64,000 nucleotides of DNA from Tahibacter aquaticus (GCF_004363655.1 NZ_SNZH01000015.1:1-64000), one strand, 5' to 3'; shown: positions 27,731 through 36,321, counted from the first letter of the stretch. Notes: generated by a model from the sequence alone, not told the origin. Numbers and translations: made by a program.

Positions 27731-29997
27731 GCAAGCGCCGGACTCGAACCACCAACCGCCAGAAGCTGCATCGGCCGGGAAATTACGATCCCGAATTCAA
27801 GTGGGCGACCGAACACGAGCCCGGGCTGGAGCGCTGGCGATCGGTGCTGGCCGAGTGGGTTAAAGAGTGCACGCACCAAGCACCGGCAATGCGGGCCGGA
27901 CGCGAATTGGTTCGCTATCTGTGGGCCTTTCCTTCGACGACGCGCGACCCGCGACGATTCTGCAATCCCGACTACGGTGCGCCGACGGAACTGGGCGCGT
28001 TCCTAGACCGCTCGGGCGGGCGATCCAACGACGAAACGAAGATCCACAACGGCATTTATCGCTTTTTCCATTGGCTTTTGCACGAACGCCGAGCAGGGCC
28101 GCTGGCCGCGGACAAGGGGCACCACCGCAACCCGCTCAGCCACCGACCGCTGGTACCGGGCGCGGCGCGCACGCACCGCACGCCCATGCCGATGGCCCTG
28201 CTTGACGCGCTGGCCGATCTGCTTACGGCCGACGACTTTGCCTGGCCGAAGACGCTGGAGGCGGACTGGGTGCACGACGTGCGCGGGGAGCGGGTGTGGT
28301 GCCCCGTTCGCGCGGTGGCGCTGCTGGTCAAACTGCGCCTGCCGCTGCGCAACGCCGATGTCGTGTTCTTGGAATCGAGTGAAGGCGACATCGAACGATT
28401 CACGCCCGAGGGGTGGGTGCGCAACCCGGCGCCCTGCTGCACCGGCCGCCGCGGCGCGGCCCCGCAACGAGGGTTTCTGCATCGGCTGCGCGGTATCGAC
28501 GGCGTCGATCGCACGGTGTTCTTTGTCAACACAGACAAGGGCTACGACCGCAAACGGTTCGATCACCATCCGGGGCGCGTGCTGCCTTGGCCGCAGGCCC
28601 AAGTGGCGGCAGCGGTGTATGCGTTGGAGGCGTGGCAAGTAGAGCACAACCCAGTGGCTGCGCCGACGCGGTGGACGGCGCTTCAGGCACTGCGCGTGCG
28701 GCGGGACCGACAGGCGTACGCGCGCCAGCCCGATGCATTTTTTCTTTTTCGCGACCCGCGCGTCGTGCCGCGAAACGAACCGCTCGACACCTTGCAGCTG
28801 CAGGGCATGTGGCTCGCCGCACTGGACGAAATGGAGCGCCGCATCAAAGCGGGTCGGTATCCTGAATTGGCAGCAGTGATCCCCCGTCTTATCGATCGCC
28901 GCTCGACCACTGGCTTGCCACGGCACGCGGTGTACGACCTGCACACCCCGCGGGTTTCTTACGCGACGGCCTTGCACGACGCCGGCGTCCCCCTGACGAC
29001 CATCGGGCGGTGCCTGGGCCACGCCACCGAGCGCATGACCTCCCACTACTACGCGCCCTCGGATGCGACGGTGGCCGCGCATTTGGAGCAAGCACAGGAG
29101 CATCTGCGGGAGCGCCGCGCCGCCGATCTGCACGCGTGCGAAGTGCCGGGGGCAGCGGCGCCGTGGATCCCTGCGCGGTGGGCCGCCGGTGCGTTCGGCA
29201 CGGGCGAGGGGCCGGCGGGCTTGGCCGGGCCAGTTTTCTCCACGACGGGGTTTGGGGTGTGCCCGGTCGGCGCCGGCCGCTGCCACGTCGGCGGGCCGCC
29301 GACGCGCGACGGCGTGCATGGCCCGGCGCCCGGCGGGCTGCACCGCTGCCTTCAGTGCCGTTTTTTCGTGAGCAGCCCGGCGCACCTGCCGGCACTCCTG
29401 GACCGCCTCAACGTGCTGAGCACGACGTATGGCCGGCGCATTGCCAGCTACTGGCGCCGCGAGGGCGAAGCACGGGAGTTCGAGGACCGGCTCGGCCAGG
29501 CGGGGGATGCAGACGTACGTACCGTCCTGCGCGCCCACCTGGCCAAGGCAGAAGGCGCTGCGGGCGATGCATTGAAAGAGGTGGAGGAATTTCAGCCGGT
29601 CTGGGAGGCTGCGTTCGCGGCGGCGCAGCGGTGCAGGGCGGCGGCGCACGCAGCCATGGGAGGTCTCGACCTGGTCGCGAACGGGTCGGCCGATGATTGG
29701 TCGGAAGCGCTAGCGGCCGCGCACGAGCCGGCGGTTCTACGCGCGCTCGCGGAAGGGGCGAGGATGCACTTCGGACCGAATGCTGAGGCGGCCGAGATGG
29801 CGCGTGTGCTGTCCGACCGCCTGATCGCGGAACACCGCATTGCCCCGCACCCCGCGACGATGTCGGCGGTCGAGTCCGCGGTCGTAGCGGAGGCGCAGGT
29901 CGAATGGCGGGCGCGCGTCGAGAGAGGGGCTGTGGAGTCCGGAGTGAAAGCGCGGCGAAGCTTGTGGGCCTGGGCGGAGGCCGGGTGCAGGGGCTGA
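27727..29997 (+). CDS. gmtZ: Gamma-mobile-trio integrase GmtZ-like
   Basis: A 756-residue second recombinase, starting at a GTG that overlaps the gmtY stop (GTGA) with GGAAGGGG upstream. Catalytic residues appear at DLHTPRVSYATAL (His-x-x-Arg), GRCLGHATERMTSHYY (His and Tyr), with an earlier Arg in LPLRNADVVFLES. A Cys/His-rich block follows near residues 510-545 (GVCPVGAGRCHVGG, LHRCLQCRFFVSSPAH), probably metal-binding, then a long helical tail (about 560-756). Upstream in-frame codons back to 27295 lie inside gmtY and are not used. Large size and the Cys block are typical for GmtZ. Confidence 0.75.
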   Translation: MSKRRTRTTNRQKLHRPGNYDPEFKWATEHEPGLERWRSVLAEWVKECTHQAPAMRAGRELVRYLWAFPSTTRDPRRFCNPDYGAPTELGAFLDRSGGRSNDETKIHNGIYRFFHWLLHERRAGPLAADKGHHRNPLSHRPLVPGAARTHRTPMPMALLDALADLLTADDFAWPKTLEADWVHDVRGERVWCPVRAVALLVKLRLPLRNADVVFLESSEGDIERFTPEGWVRNPAPCCTGRRGAAPQRGFLHRLRGIDGVDRTVFFVNTDKGYDRKRFDHHPGRVLPWPQAQVAAAVYALEAWQVEHNPVAAPTRWTALQALRVRRDRQAYARQPDAFFLFRDPRVVPRNEPLDTLQLQGMWLAALDEMERRIKAGRYPELAAVIPRLIDRRSTTGLPRHAVYDLHTPRVSYATALHDAGVPLTTIGRCLGHATERMTSHYYAPSDATVAAHLEQAQEHLRERRAADLHACEVPGAAAPWIPARWAAGAFGTGEGPAGLAGPVFSTTGFGVCPVGAGRCHVGGPPTRDGVHGPAPGGLHRCLQCRFFVSSPAHLPALLDRLNVLSTTYGRRIASYWRREGEAREFEDRLGQAGDADVRTVLRAHLAKAEGAAGDALKEVEEFQPVWEAAFAAAQRCRAAAHAAMGGLDLVANGSADDWSEALAAAHEPAVLRALAEGARMHFGPNAEAAEMARVLSDRLIAEHRIAPHPATMSAVESAVVAEAQVEWRARVERGAVESGVKARRSLWAWAEAGCRG

Positions 29998-30623
29998 CGC
30001 CAGCGACCGACACCGCGGCGCTGTGCGCCCGGTTGTGCGCCGCTTACCCGAGGCGCGCCGCGGCATTGCAGCGGATGCACGACGTGTGCGCCGAAATGGC
30101 ACAGACACCTGGGGTCATTTACAGCTTGGCGTCGGTAGCCCAAGCCTGCGGCAAAAAGCGGCACCCAGACGACGAGCCGGGGCCGGCCGAGGGCACGATC
30201 CGCAATCCGGAGGGCGAGCCCTACCGACTTCTGATCGCGGCGTTCGCCGAGAGAAATCCCGTATCGAAGCATCCGAGGCGTACGGATCCGACCGAAGCGG
30301 AACTGGGGCGAGCGTCGCCGCTCGTGCGGCACCACGTGCGGGCGTTGGAGCGCAGAGCCACCGCACTGGGCGCGGAAAACCGCGTGCTTCGCGAGGAGGT
30401 CGGGCAGTTGAGGGCGAAGTTGGGCGGGAACTGCGGTGAGCCGGAGGCGGCAGTGCCGCCCGAGGGCATTGAGGAACTCAGGGACTGGCTTTCGCCCACC
30501 AGCCACGCCAAGCGTGGTTGGCGCGTGGATGAAGGCGGGCGATTGCTCGACGCGCGGGGCACGACCGTCATGCGCGCGGAGGCGTATCGGGCGCTGACGA
30601 AGACTACTGAGATTCCCTACTAG
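29985..30623 (+). CDS. gmtX: Gamma-mobile-trio protein GmtX-like
   Basis: A 212-residue accessory protein, third of the trio. It starts at GTG 29985, inside the end of gmtZ, with GGAGG just upstream. Residues 15-75 (AYPRRAAALQRMHDVCAEM, IYSLASVAQACG, EGTIRNPEGEPYRLLIAAF) form the compact helical N-terminal domain seen in GmtX. A coiled region follows (ALERRATALGAENRVLREEV), then a C-terminal wing (RGWRVDEGGRLLDARGTTVM). It has no catalytic motif; a DNA-binding or assembly role with the two recombinases is likely. Confidence 0.7.
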   Translation: MQGLTPATDTAALCARLCAAYPRRAAALQRMHDVCAEMAQTPGVIYSLASVAQACGKKRHPDDEPGPAEGTIRNPEGEPYRLLIAAFAERNPVSKHPRRTDPTEAELGRASPLVRHHVRALERRATALGAENRVLREEVGQLRAKLGGNCGEPEAAVPPEGIEELRDWLSPTSHAKRGWRVDEGGRLLDARGTTVMRAEAYRALTKTTEIPY

Positions 30624-30943
30624 ACGCGATAGCAGCGATCGCAACGTTTACTGACAATAAACGACTGTTGCAGCGAGCATGCGTTGGCCTCGATGCCGGC
30701 CATGTTTTCACAGTGATAGACTGCCGAAAAGTAGCACGGAAAAGCCACGTCATTTGGCCTGATACCTCTACGGGAGACACCATCTACGGTGCTGTGGATT
30801 GGTGAAGAACGAGCATATTACGCGCGAACGCGGTTCAGTAGTGCCTAAACCATCTACGGGATCCTAGTGCCTGCCGATGGGTGGGCTTTCGATGCGAGCG
30901 TTTGCAGAAAGTGTTTTGCCCTGCATGCCTGAGGAACGAGCCA
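30624..30943 (+). other. Leader region of the nuclease-kinase operon
   Basis: GC content drops sharply here. The region contains three copies of a short sequence related to ACC(A)TCTACGG, at about 30763, 30780 and 30849, which could be regulator sites. I see no terminator after gmtX and no confident promoter. Open frames are short. Confidence 0.4.
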
Positions 30944-31855
30944 TTGACCGACCTAACAGCGTTAACTCCAAGCCAGTTCGAAAATCTTGTGCTCGACCTT
31001 GTCCAGCTACTCGGCCTCAAAAACTGCGTTTGGCGCACTCCGGGGCGGGACGTTGGTCGCGATATTCAAGGGGAATACTTCCGGCCAGACTTTTCCGGTT
31101 TCACACGGCAGGAAATTTGGTATGTCGAGTGTAAGCGTTATACCGAATCGGTGAGCTGGCCGATAGTTTGGGAAAAAATTGCCTATGCGGAAACCCATTG
31201 CGCGGACGTATTGCTTTTTGTTACTAGCTCAACTCTATCGCCGCAAGCTGTCGACGAAGTAAATCGTTGGAACGAGACTAGAAAGAGCCCTGTCATCCGC
31301 TTTTGGGGGGCGCCGGATCTGTTGAACAGGATGGGGCTGTATCCACAGTTGTTAGTTAAGTACGGCCTAAGCGCTAATCCGGTTATAGATAGCGCTATAT
31401 CGATACTTCCTCTTACAAAGATCCTTACAAAGTATGCGAACACGGCCGGTTCTTATAGAGAATTCGGCAAGAGCCGTGATCGTATCGATGAAGCAATCCA
31501 TGCGCTGTCCGAGCTGATCTCGGCTCGCCTTGAAGAAGTTGAAAACCGCGGAAAGATCGCATGCGAGCGGTTCTTCAGTGCTAGGGACGGCTACCAGTGG
31601 GTCGATGGCAACGACGTCCTAGAAGCAGCGAAAGCTGACCGATATGTGGTCCGTGCGCTGCTTGCTTTGATGCGGTGCCATTCTACGTCCCAGACGATTC
31701 AGGTAGGTATGGATGGGGACAGTATAGCTATGTCAGGCGCCGACTTGCCCGCATCTGAGACATTTCAAGGCGATCTCCGAGCGGTTGCGTTCTGGGGCTC
31801 AATGACAATCACGTCTACAACATCCAAGGTCAGTATCGAGGTCGCCGATGAGTGA
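30944..31855 (+). CDS. Mrr-like restriction endonuclease protein
   Basis: A 303-residue protein with an N-terminal Mrr-type nuclease domain: LTPSQFENLVLDLVQLLGL, then GRDVGRDIQGEY (Asp36/Asp40) and WYVECKRYT (Glu62-x-Lys64), the PD-(D/E)xK core. Residues 110-160 continue the fold (VLLFVTSSTLSPQAVDEVNRW); the C-terminal half is helical then beta-rich and unknown. The TTG start at 30944 is chosen because GAGGAACGAG precedes it and the domain begins directly after. An upstream GTG (30881) would add a Cys-rich leader. Its end overlaps the kinase gene by 8 bases. Lower GC than neighbours suggests separate acquisition. Confidence 0.8.
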   Translation: MTDLTALTPSQFENLVLDLVQLLGLKNCVWRTPGRDVGRDIQGEYFRPDFSGFTRQEIWYVECKRYTESVSWPIVWEKIAYAETHCADVLLFVTSSTLSPQAVDEVNRWNETRKSPVIRFWGAPDLLNRMGLYPQLLVKYGLSANPVIDSAISILPLTKILTKYANTAGSYREFGKSRDRIDEAIHALSELISARLEEVENRGKIACERFFSARDGYQWVDGNDVLEAAKADRYVVRALLALMRCHSTSQTIQVGMDGDSIAMSGADLPASETFQGDLRAVAFWGSMTITSTTSKVSIEVADE

Positions 31856-32576
31856 TCCGGAATCAAACTACACGTTGGCTCTAATTTCGAACATTACTCA
31901 TCAGGCCATTAACCCCCTAAATGGGGTAATCGGTACACTGGACAATCTCATAGATGGGACAATCGAGGGAGCTCGGAGAGAGCAACGACTGAAGAGTGCG
32001 CGGGCGCAGTTGGAATACACTGTGTCCCTAATACGGAACCTTGCCTACTTCGCCCAGTACGGAACCGACGCTGCGCAAGATTTACGACTAAAATCAAAGA
32101 AAACTTGCGTTATACCTCAGCTGTTGATAGAGGCTGCGCTCTTCTTTCAGGAGCAGGGGACAACTAATCATGTACGTATCGAAGTAATTGACAAGGCCGT
32201 ACAAAATTCAGTGCAGGGTGATCCTGAGCTGCTCCGGCAAGTTTTTATGAATCTATTCGACAATTTCGTAAAGTACGGTGAGCCGGAATCAATCGTCGAT
32301 GTGAAACATTGGATTCAGCGTAAGACAGGGGATTTGATTGTTACATTGTCAGGGAGGAGTACACCCTTCGAGACTAGCGAGGACATATTCGCGATTGGAG
32401 TACGAGGTCGGGCGGCTGCCGAAAGGACATCTTCCGGTTCCGGGCTTGGTCTGCATATCTGCAAACTGATTGTTGAGCGGCTCTTCAATGGCAATATCAG
32501 CGCAAGCTATGTATTCAGCAGTCGGCTAGCAAATTTCGAAGTCAGAATCCCGGGCGCTTTCATTAAGGAACGATAA
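31848..32576 (+). CDS. Soluble histidine kinase without sensor domain
   Basis: A 242-residue protein made only of a dimerisation/phosphoacceptor helix and an ATP-binding domain. The H-box is ISNITHQAINPLNGVIG: His18 is followed by Gln where most kinases have Glu or Asp. The N-box is LRQVFMNLFDNFVKYG near residue 130 and the G-box SSGSGLGLHICKLIVE near 200. There is no membrane segment or PAS/GAF domain, so the signal must come through a partner, most simply the nuclease protein whose gene overlaps it. The start ATG lies within the end of the nuclease gene. Confidence 0.85.
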   Translation: MSDPESNYTLALISNITHQAINPLNGVIGTLDNLIDGTIEGARREQRLKSARAQLEYTVSLIRNLAYFAQYGTDAAQDLRLKSKKTCVIPQLLIEAALFFQEQGTTNHVRIEVIDKAVQNSVQGDPELLRQVFMNLFDNFVKYGEPESIVDVKHWIQRKTGDLIVTLSGRSTPFETSEDIFAIGVRGRAAAERTSSGSGLGLHICKLIVERLFNGNISASYVFSSRLANFEVRIPGAFIKER

Positions 32577-33014
32577 ATGGCCGCGACAGAAGTTCTGATT
32601 TTGGATGACGAGCCACATTTGCTCGACTGGTTGGCCGAATATCTTGAAGCAAAGGGTTACAGAACTACCTTTGTTGTTGACATTTCATCGGCGATGGCGG
32701 CGCTGAGGTCGGGGACGCAGTTCCGAATTTTGGTTCTGGATTTGAACGTCCCTGCAACTGGTGAATACTCGGAGCTTCTACGAGAGCGAGGGTCAGTCTA
32801 CGAGATCTATCGCGGTCTGTACGTTGCCGAGCAAGCGCGGAATATGGGGTATCGCGGTCGGCAAGTTATCGTTTATTCCGTACATGATGTCGATTCGGTA
32901 CGGGCGGTTAGCGACAGATTGCGGACCACCTACATAACAAAGGGGCGACCACGCATTTTTAAGGAAGAGATTGATCAGGTCCTGAGTTTCGATCCTTCCG
33001 AGGCGAGGGGTTGA
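32577..33014 (+). CDS. Single-domain response regulator
   Basis: A 145-residue receiver domain with no output domain. Acidic pocket Asp10/Asp11 (LILDDEPH), phosphoacceptor Asp55 (ILVLDLNVPA), switch Ser101 (VIVYSVH) and Lys122 (ITKGRP) are all present. A somewhat long segment (residues 60-90) lies between the phosphoacceptor and the next helix. Its ATG directly follows the kinase stop with no gap, so the pair is co-translated. Without a DNA-binding domain it probably acts by contacting the kinase or the Mrr-like nuclease. Confidence 0.88.
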   Translation: MAATEVLILDDEPHLLDWLAEYLEAKGYRTTFVVDISSAMAALRSGTQFRILVLDLNVPATGEYSELLRERGSVYEIYRGLYVAEQARNMGYRGRQVIVYSVHDVDSVRAVSDRLRTTYITKGRPRIFKEEIDQVLSFDPSEARG

Positions 33015-33499
33015 GGCAAGGCGGCCCGTTTCTAGGCGGGGTTGCCGCTCAGGAAATTTTTGGTCTGTGTGGGTTGCCCTATAGCGCGCTTCTTACGCAC
33101 TTTTGTCGTGGCCGCATGTGTGAGGCAACTTCTCGGTCGATTGAGGTCTCTGAAGTTGCTGTGATTTCTCTGTACTCACAACTTCGAACGTATTTGTGAG
33201 TACAACTCAGAAAGCGTAGGAAGATCCTGAGCTTGCAATCGTGATATCACGACTCAACGCCTAAAGCATCACGACTCGCGCGCCGGTCGACCCTGTTGAC
33301 CACCGACCTCGACACAGCGCCCGATCGGCGTCTGAGGAAGTTGTTCGCCGAGAGTATCGGCTCATATGGCAGGACTCGCCGCCGTTCGTCGTTCGAGACA
33401 ACGACCGTCGTGCACTCCGCGCGGGTCGACCTACCGCCATGTGAACGCCCGCGCCGCCACGTGAGGGCTGGCGTTGCGGCCACCACCTAAGGAAAGACT
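33015..33499. other. Intergenic region with a 10-bp inverted repeat
   Basis: The perfect inverted repeat GTACTCACAA-N12-TTGTGAGTAC occupies 33172-33203 and has no T-run, so it looks like a protein-binding or recombination site. Further right, ATCACGACTC occurs at about 33247 and 33267, the second as part of GCATCACGACTCGCGC, which recurs at about 35267. No convincing gene is present; small frames are shadows. Confidence 0.5.
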
Positions 33500-34693
33500 A
33501 TGAGTTCTGTGTTGATAGACCGGATCGTGCGTGCTGCGGCGCTGGTGCTGGTCGCGGGGTGCGTCGCGCCGGCTGCGGCAGCCATCCGCACGGTCACCAA
33601 CACCAACAATTCCGGTGAAGGTTCGCTGCGCTACGCACTGATTTTCGCGGACCCCGGCGACACCATCACGTTCGATCTCACCTACCCCGCAGTCATCCGC
33701 TTGCAGAACGAACTGTCGTTCAGCAAGAACGTGATCATCGACGGCCCCGGTGCCGACCGATTGCGGCTGGATGGCGATGGCAACGACCAGTTTTTCATGC
33801 TGCGGATTGCGGCTGGCGTTGCGGTGGTATTCAACCAGGTGCAGATCAGCAACTCATACTCCATTGCCATCGACAACAACGGCGATCTCACGTTGAACGA
33901 TGCGGTGGTGTCTTACAACCCGCGCGGGCCGGTGAACAATTTCGGCACGCTTACCGCCAACGACACGGTGTTTACGGAAAACCGCGGCGCCGGGCAGAGC
34001 GGCGCCATAGCCAACTACGGCACGGCCACGTTCAATCGCTGCGTGTTTTCCAACAACCAAGCGCGCACCACCGGTGGTGCCATGCTCAACGACGCCGGCG
34101 CGACGCTGGTGGTGAACGACAGCACCTTCGTCGGGAACGCCGCAGGATCCAGCGGCAACTTCAACCGCGGTGGCGCCCTGTTCAACGTGGGCACCGCCAC
34201 GCTGAAGAACACCACCTTCAGCCAGAACATCAGCGGTCCGGATGGTCGAGGCGGGGCCATCGAGAACACGGGTGCGCTGACACTCGACAGCATCACCTTC
34301 AGCGCCAATGTGGCGACGGCCGAAGGCACGGGCATCAGCAATTACGGCACGGCAACGGTACGCCGCACGGTGATCGCGGACAGTTGCTCCGGTACGGCCT
34401 TGATGTCTGCCGGCGACAACCTGGGCAGCGACAGCAGCTGCTTCGCGGCGGCGTCGGCGTTGAACGACAGCGCGAATGTGTCGCTGCTGCTGGGTGCCTT
34501 GCGTGATAACGGTGGGCCGACGCCGACGGTTGCCCTGCTGCCGGGCAGCCCAGCCATTGATGCGGTCGTGGTCAATGCGGCGGGTTGTTCCGGTACGGAT
34601 CAGCGCGGCGTGGCGCGGCCGCTCGGTGTGCGTTGCGACAGCGGCGCGTTCGAGCGGGATCCGGATCGGGTGTTCGAGGATGGGTTTGAGTGA
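33500..34693 (+). CDS. Secreted parallel beta-helix protein (choice-of-anchor Q)
   Basis: A 397-residue exported protein. Signal peptide: VRAAALVLVAGCVAPAAAA. The first block, IRTVTNTNNSGEGSLRYALI-type, followed by GDTITFDL, is the N-terminal cap common on such proteins. Many short repeats follow (GTATFNRCVFSNNQA, GTATLKNTTFSQNIS, GALTLDSITFSANVA), giving a right-handed beta-helix. The end, LRDNGGPTPTVALLPGSPAI and DQRGVARPLGVRCDSGAFE, is a choice-of-anchor Q block, then VFEDGFE. It resembles core-genome secreted proteins of this group and is probably adhesin-like or polysaccharide-related. The ATG 33500 is preceded by AGGAAAG. Confidence 0.85.
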   Translation: MSSVLIDRIVRAAALVLVAGCVAPAAAAIRTVTNTNNSGEGSLRYALIFADPGDTITFDLTYPAVIRLQNELSFSKNVIIDGPGADRLRLDGDGNDQFFMLRIAAGVAVVFNQVQISNSYSIAIDNNGDLTLNDAVVSYNPRGPVNNFGTLTANDTVFTENRGAGQSGAIANYGTATFNRCVFSNNQARTTGGAMLNDAGATLVVNDSTFVGNAAGSSGNFNRGGALFNVGTATLKNTTFSQNISGPDGRGGAIENTGALTLDSITFSANVATAEGTGISNYGTATVRRTVIADSCSGTALMSAGDNLGSDSSCFAAASALNDSANVSLLLGALRDNGGPTPTVALLPGSPAIDAVVVNAAGCSGTDQRGVARPLGVRCDSGAFERDPDRVFEDGFE

Positions 34694-34777
34694 GGCGCGG
34701 TGGGCGCGGCGCCGCGCTCTTGACGGCCGCCGGTGTCTCGTTAGGTTGGGACTGAACCCACCTACTGGAGCCCTGCG

Positions 34778-35242
34778 ATGCCGCCGAATTTTCGAAACTG
34801 GAACGACCCGCATTCCATCTCCCGCCTGAGTGCAGTGGAAACGCGGTACCGCGTCCAACGGACGCTGGAGAGCGCGAGTCCATCCACGCGCCGGTGGCCG
34901 TGGCGCGACCCCGCAGCGGTGTGGGAGAGCCTGGCCGCCGATTTCGATCGGGTGGCAAATGACGCGAACGTACCGGAGCAAGTGCGGGACTTTGCCGCAG
35001 CGGTCGTGCGCGGCCCGAGTGTCCACGGCGCGGCCGTCCTGGTGGCCGCAGCCGGCCTCCACGGGCGCGACGCCGAGCTGGCGATGCGGGCCGCTCTGGG
35101 AGGCAAGGAGGCTGCCTTCGGACCGATTCCACTAGGTGAACGCGACGACGAAGGCGCCCCCGCCGCAGATCTTCCCCCGGTGCTTCTGCATGCGCTGCAG
35201 CGCCAGCGTTGGGGCTCGTCCCCTGAGGGGTGGATCCCATGA
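34778..35242 (+). CDS. Hypothetical 154-residue protein
   Basis: A soluble, Ala-rich helical protein beginning MPPNFRNWNDPHSISRLSAV, with a good ribosome site (CTGGAG) before ATG 34778. Residues 45-110 (WESLAADFDRVANDANVPEQ, VRDFAAAVVRGPSV, VLVAAAGLHGRDAELAMRAAL) look like a folded helical bundle. I do not recognise the family. It lies 85 bases after the beta-helix gene and about 200 bases before the first hairpin-repeat RNA unit. Confidence 0.55.
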   Translation: MPPNFRNWNDPHSISRLSAVETRYRVQRTLESASPSTRRWPWRDPAAVWESLAADFDRVANDANVPEQVRDFAAAVVRGPSVHGAAVLVAAAGLHGRDAELAMRAALGGKEAAFGPIPLGERDDEGAPAADLPPVLLHALQRQRWGSSPEGWIP

Positions 35243-35415
35243 CTGGTCGGCAAGCCGGGTGCTTCGAGCGCATCACGACTCGCGCACCGCGCGTCGGTCA
35301 ATAGCCTCGGTTGGTTTGCCAGGCACCTCCTAATGCATTCAGGCAAATTGTGCGCTGCGCCGCGTTTGAGTATATTAAGTAGCTGATTAAGATCAGAAAT
35401 TTGCCTTGAGTTAGC

Positions 35416-35443
35416 TTGACTCGTACCTCGGTTGAGCTACACT
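35416..35443 (+). promoter_or_regulatory. Promoter of hairpin-repeat RNA unit 1
   Basis: TTGACT (35416-35421) and TACACT (35438-35443) are 16 bases apart. The start would be near 35450, about 50 bases before the first hairpin repeat. No ribosome site or coding frame follows. Confidence 0.65.
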
Positions 35444-35449
35444 ATCTAC

Positions 35450-35705
35450 GTGCTCAGAACATCGGGCACGCTGAAGCGAGTGGAACGGGTGCTGCGTTTG
35501 CCCTGTATTACAGGGATTGCCCGGATAATAGGGATTGCCCAGTTTTTTCTTTGTTAGCAAGAACGGCTTCTTTTTTCCCCTGTTTTAACAGGGATCGCCC
35601 GAATGCCGACGAGAGGCTCGCTTCATCTGCCCTGTTTGACAGGGATTGCTGCCGGTGTTTTCCACCGGCGCGGCGCGAGCGCCCACCGAGAGGTGGGCGT
35701 TTTGC
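35450..35705 (+). ncRNA. Hairpin-repeat RNA unit 1
   Basis: A promoter is followed by repeated hairpins of the type CCCTGT-TNTTA-ACAGGG-ATTGCCC at 35502, 35578 and 35630, plus a half copy (AGGGATTGCCC) at about 35530. The first two full copies are 76 bases apart. A GCCGGTG-TTTT-CCACCGGC hairpin (about 35651-35669) precedes the final terminator, stem CGCCCACC/GGTGGGCG with loop GAGA and TTTT (35680-35703). Two other units in the window share the same plan and terminator type. It does not code for a sensible protein. Confidence 0.6.
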
Positions 35706-35724
35706 TTTGCACCGCCCCCATCTC

Positions 35725-36321
35725 TCAGCCCGCGTCCGATTGGACCGATTTCGGTAGGCCGGTTCGTTGCGGCGCTGAATCCAGCGAGACCAGGCGCCAC
35801 TGCCGAAACCGATTGCGGCAAGCGTACTTGCGCGCTAGCAGCAGCGCTGTGTGGTTTCCAGTTTTGGGGTGGGCGAAGCGTTCCGCATGTTCCATATTCA
35901 CGGCTGGCGCGATTCGGAAAACGACGGGGCGGTTCACAGAGGTTCCCTTGGTTGGGCCGACCCAAAGAGCGCGTAGATCAACGTCTTCATTCGCTGGTCT
36001 TCGAGCCAAATTCAGCGCCTCGACTTGAATGACCATGGGGATGTCGAACGCCGTCCCGGTGGCGACACAGCTGCCCTGCGCGAGGGTATACCACGATCCT
36101 GACGGCGCGCGCGGTGTTCTGACGTTCCCAAAGCGTGGCTCGAATGTTCTCTGCATTGGGTGCAGAGCGCCCAGATACTCGAACGCCACTGCGCACGATC
36201 CACCAAGTCCGGGTCGAGGTGGTAGACGACCCGTATCTGTAGACGTCTTTATCGCGTGCCAGGCGCTTTGTGTCGCTCGCAGTAAGTTTATGAAAACGAT
36301 CGGGAAACCGCCTGAATCCAC
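35725..36321 (-). CDS. Hypothetical protein between RNA units
   Basis: A possible 198-residue protein from GTG (complement of 36319-36321), ending 20 bases after the terminator of RNA unit 1. Segments such as SGSWYTLAQGSCVATGTAF and DIPMVIQVEALNLARRPANE look protein-like, but there is no recognisable domain and the ribosome site is weak. Lower GC than the flanking genes makes an open frame of this length less likely by chance. It could also be chance. Confidence 0.35.
   Translation of the reverse strand: MDSGGFPIVFINLLRATQSAWHAIKTSTDTGRLPPRPGLGGSCAVAFEYLGALHPMQRTFEPRFGNVRTPRAPSGSWYTLAQGSCVATGTAFDIPMVIQVEALNLARRPANEDVDLRALWVGPTKGTSVNRPVVFRIAPAVNMEHAERFAHPKTGNHTALLLARKYACRNRFRQWRLVSLDSAPQRTGLPKSVQSDAG

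Noticed and set aside
33296-33490. Small frame beginning MTTDLDTAPDRR
   Set aside because: No ribosome site and Arg/Thr-rich composition; overlaps the regulatory region of the beta-helix gene.
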